Assembly: GCA_035651455.1 (NCBI GenBank)
Contig: DASRFR010000050.1
Coordinates: 1-64,000 of the forward strand
Length of the DNA stretch: 64,000 nucleotides
Direction: 5' to 3'
Origin: DASRFR01 sp035651455
Lineage (GTDB): Bacteria; Acidobacteriota; Terriglobia; Terriglobales; Acidobacteriaceae
The stretch's first letter is position 1. Every line of letters begins with the position of its first letter. Both the position numbers and the translations under genes were made by a program. The notes below the pieces were generated by a model. That model saw nothing but the letters and a program-made list of their open reading frames with translations, had not been told where the DNA came from and did not search any database. Positions 63,899 through 64,000 of the stretch are shown one piece after another.

Positions 63899-64000
63899 AT
63901 GGCTGGGCAGACGATAGGCCGCATTGATGACACGGCGCTAATCCGTGAGGCGCAGCGCGGGAACCGCGCCGCCTTCGAGGAACTGGTGCGGCACTACGAT
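63899..64000 (+). CDS. ECF RNA polymerase sigma factor, N-terminal fragment (runs off the window)
   Basis: Only 34 codons are present. After MAGQTIGRID the segment DTALIREAQRGNRAAFEELV is the typical start of sigma-70 region 2 in ECF (RpoE-like) sigma factors. AAAAGGGG lies 4 nt before the ATG. An in-frame ATG 36 codons upstream, with AGAGGA ahead of it, would give a longer N-terminus. The anti-sigma partner, if any, is outside the window. Confidence 0.82.
   Translation, partial: MAGQTIGRIDDTALIREAQRGNRAAFEELVRHYD

Overview
The window looks like chromosomal DNA of a soil-type Acidobacteriota, most likely near Terriglobales/Koribacter. This is an inference from gene content and moderately high GC, not from a database match. 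The clues are a large Oar-like TonB-dependent receptor with a carboxypeptidase-regulatory domain, FecR/DUF6600 proteins, PAS-HDFNN hybrid kinases, LTxxQ and SnoaL-type small exported proteins, an S9 peptidase and a CocE/NonD hydrolase. No prophage, insertion sequence, CRISPR array or tRNA was recognised.

Layout. Bases 1-830 hold the 3' end of an rRNA operon (23S tail, spacer, 5S, strong terminator). Bases 0.9-10 kb carry the outer-membrane receptor (minus), a six-hairpin glycosidase and a trifunctional acyl-activating/ACP/acyltransferase protein. Bases 10.1-13.4 kb are a compact operon: PA2779-like membrane protein, C39-like cysteine peptidase, TPR plus outer-membrane barrel, and Cu/Zn superoxide dismutase. 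Bases 13.4-18.7 kb (minus) hold a membrane histidine kinase, an NtrC-type sigma-54 activator and a FecR/DUF6600 protein that has a well-formed sigma-54 promoter. Bases 18.9-25.8 kb hold a CPA2 antiporter, an unusual phosphoribosyltransferase/phosphotransferase-like fusion, a TPR-thioredoxin protein, a cold-shock protein, an MlaD-like protein and lipoyl synthase. Bases 25.9-32.6 kb hold a hybrid kinase, RecG, a GAF-GAF-GGDEF cyclase and a Spy-like protein. Bases 32.9-42.8 kb are envelope and accessory genes: MltD, a charge-segregated histone-like protein, an S9 peptidase, small exported proteins, a TSUP permease and a membrane Fe-S protein behind a perfect CRP/FNR-type palindrome.

Bases 42.8-63.4 kb are mostly housekeeping: rplU-rpmA-obgE, a hybrid kinase with a PilZ-like tail, nadD-rsfS, a methyltransferase, rlmH, cobO, accD-folC-plsC, thrS, tilS-hpt-ftsH and a CocE/NonD hydrolase. 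The window ends inside an ECF sigma factor gene.

The parts most worth following up are the sigma-54-controlled FecR/DUF6600 unit, the PA2779/C39/TPR-barrel/SodC operon, the phosphoribosyltransferase-kinase-like fusion, the reversed Aas-like trifunctional enzyme, the Hpt paralogue that lacks its usual catalytic acid motif, and the CRP/FNR palindrome before the Fe-S protein.
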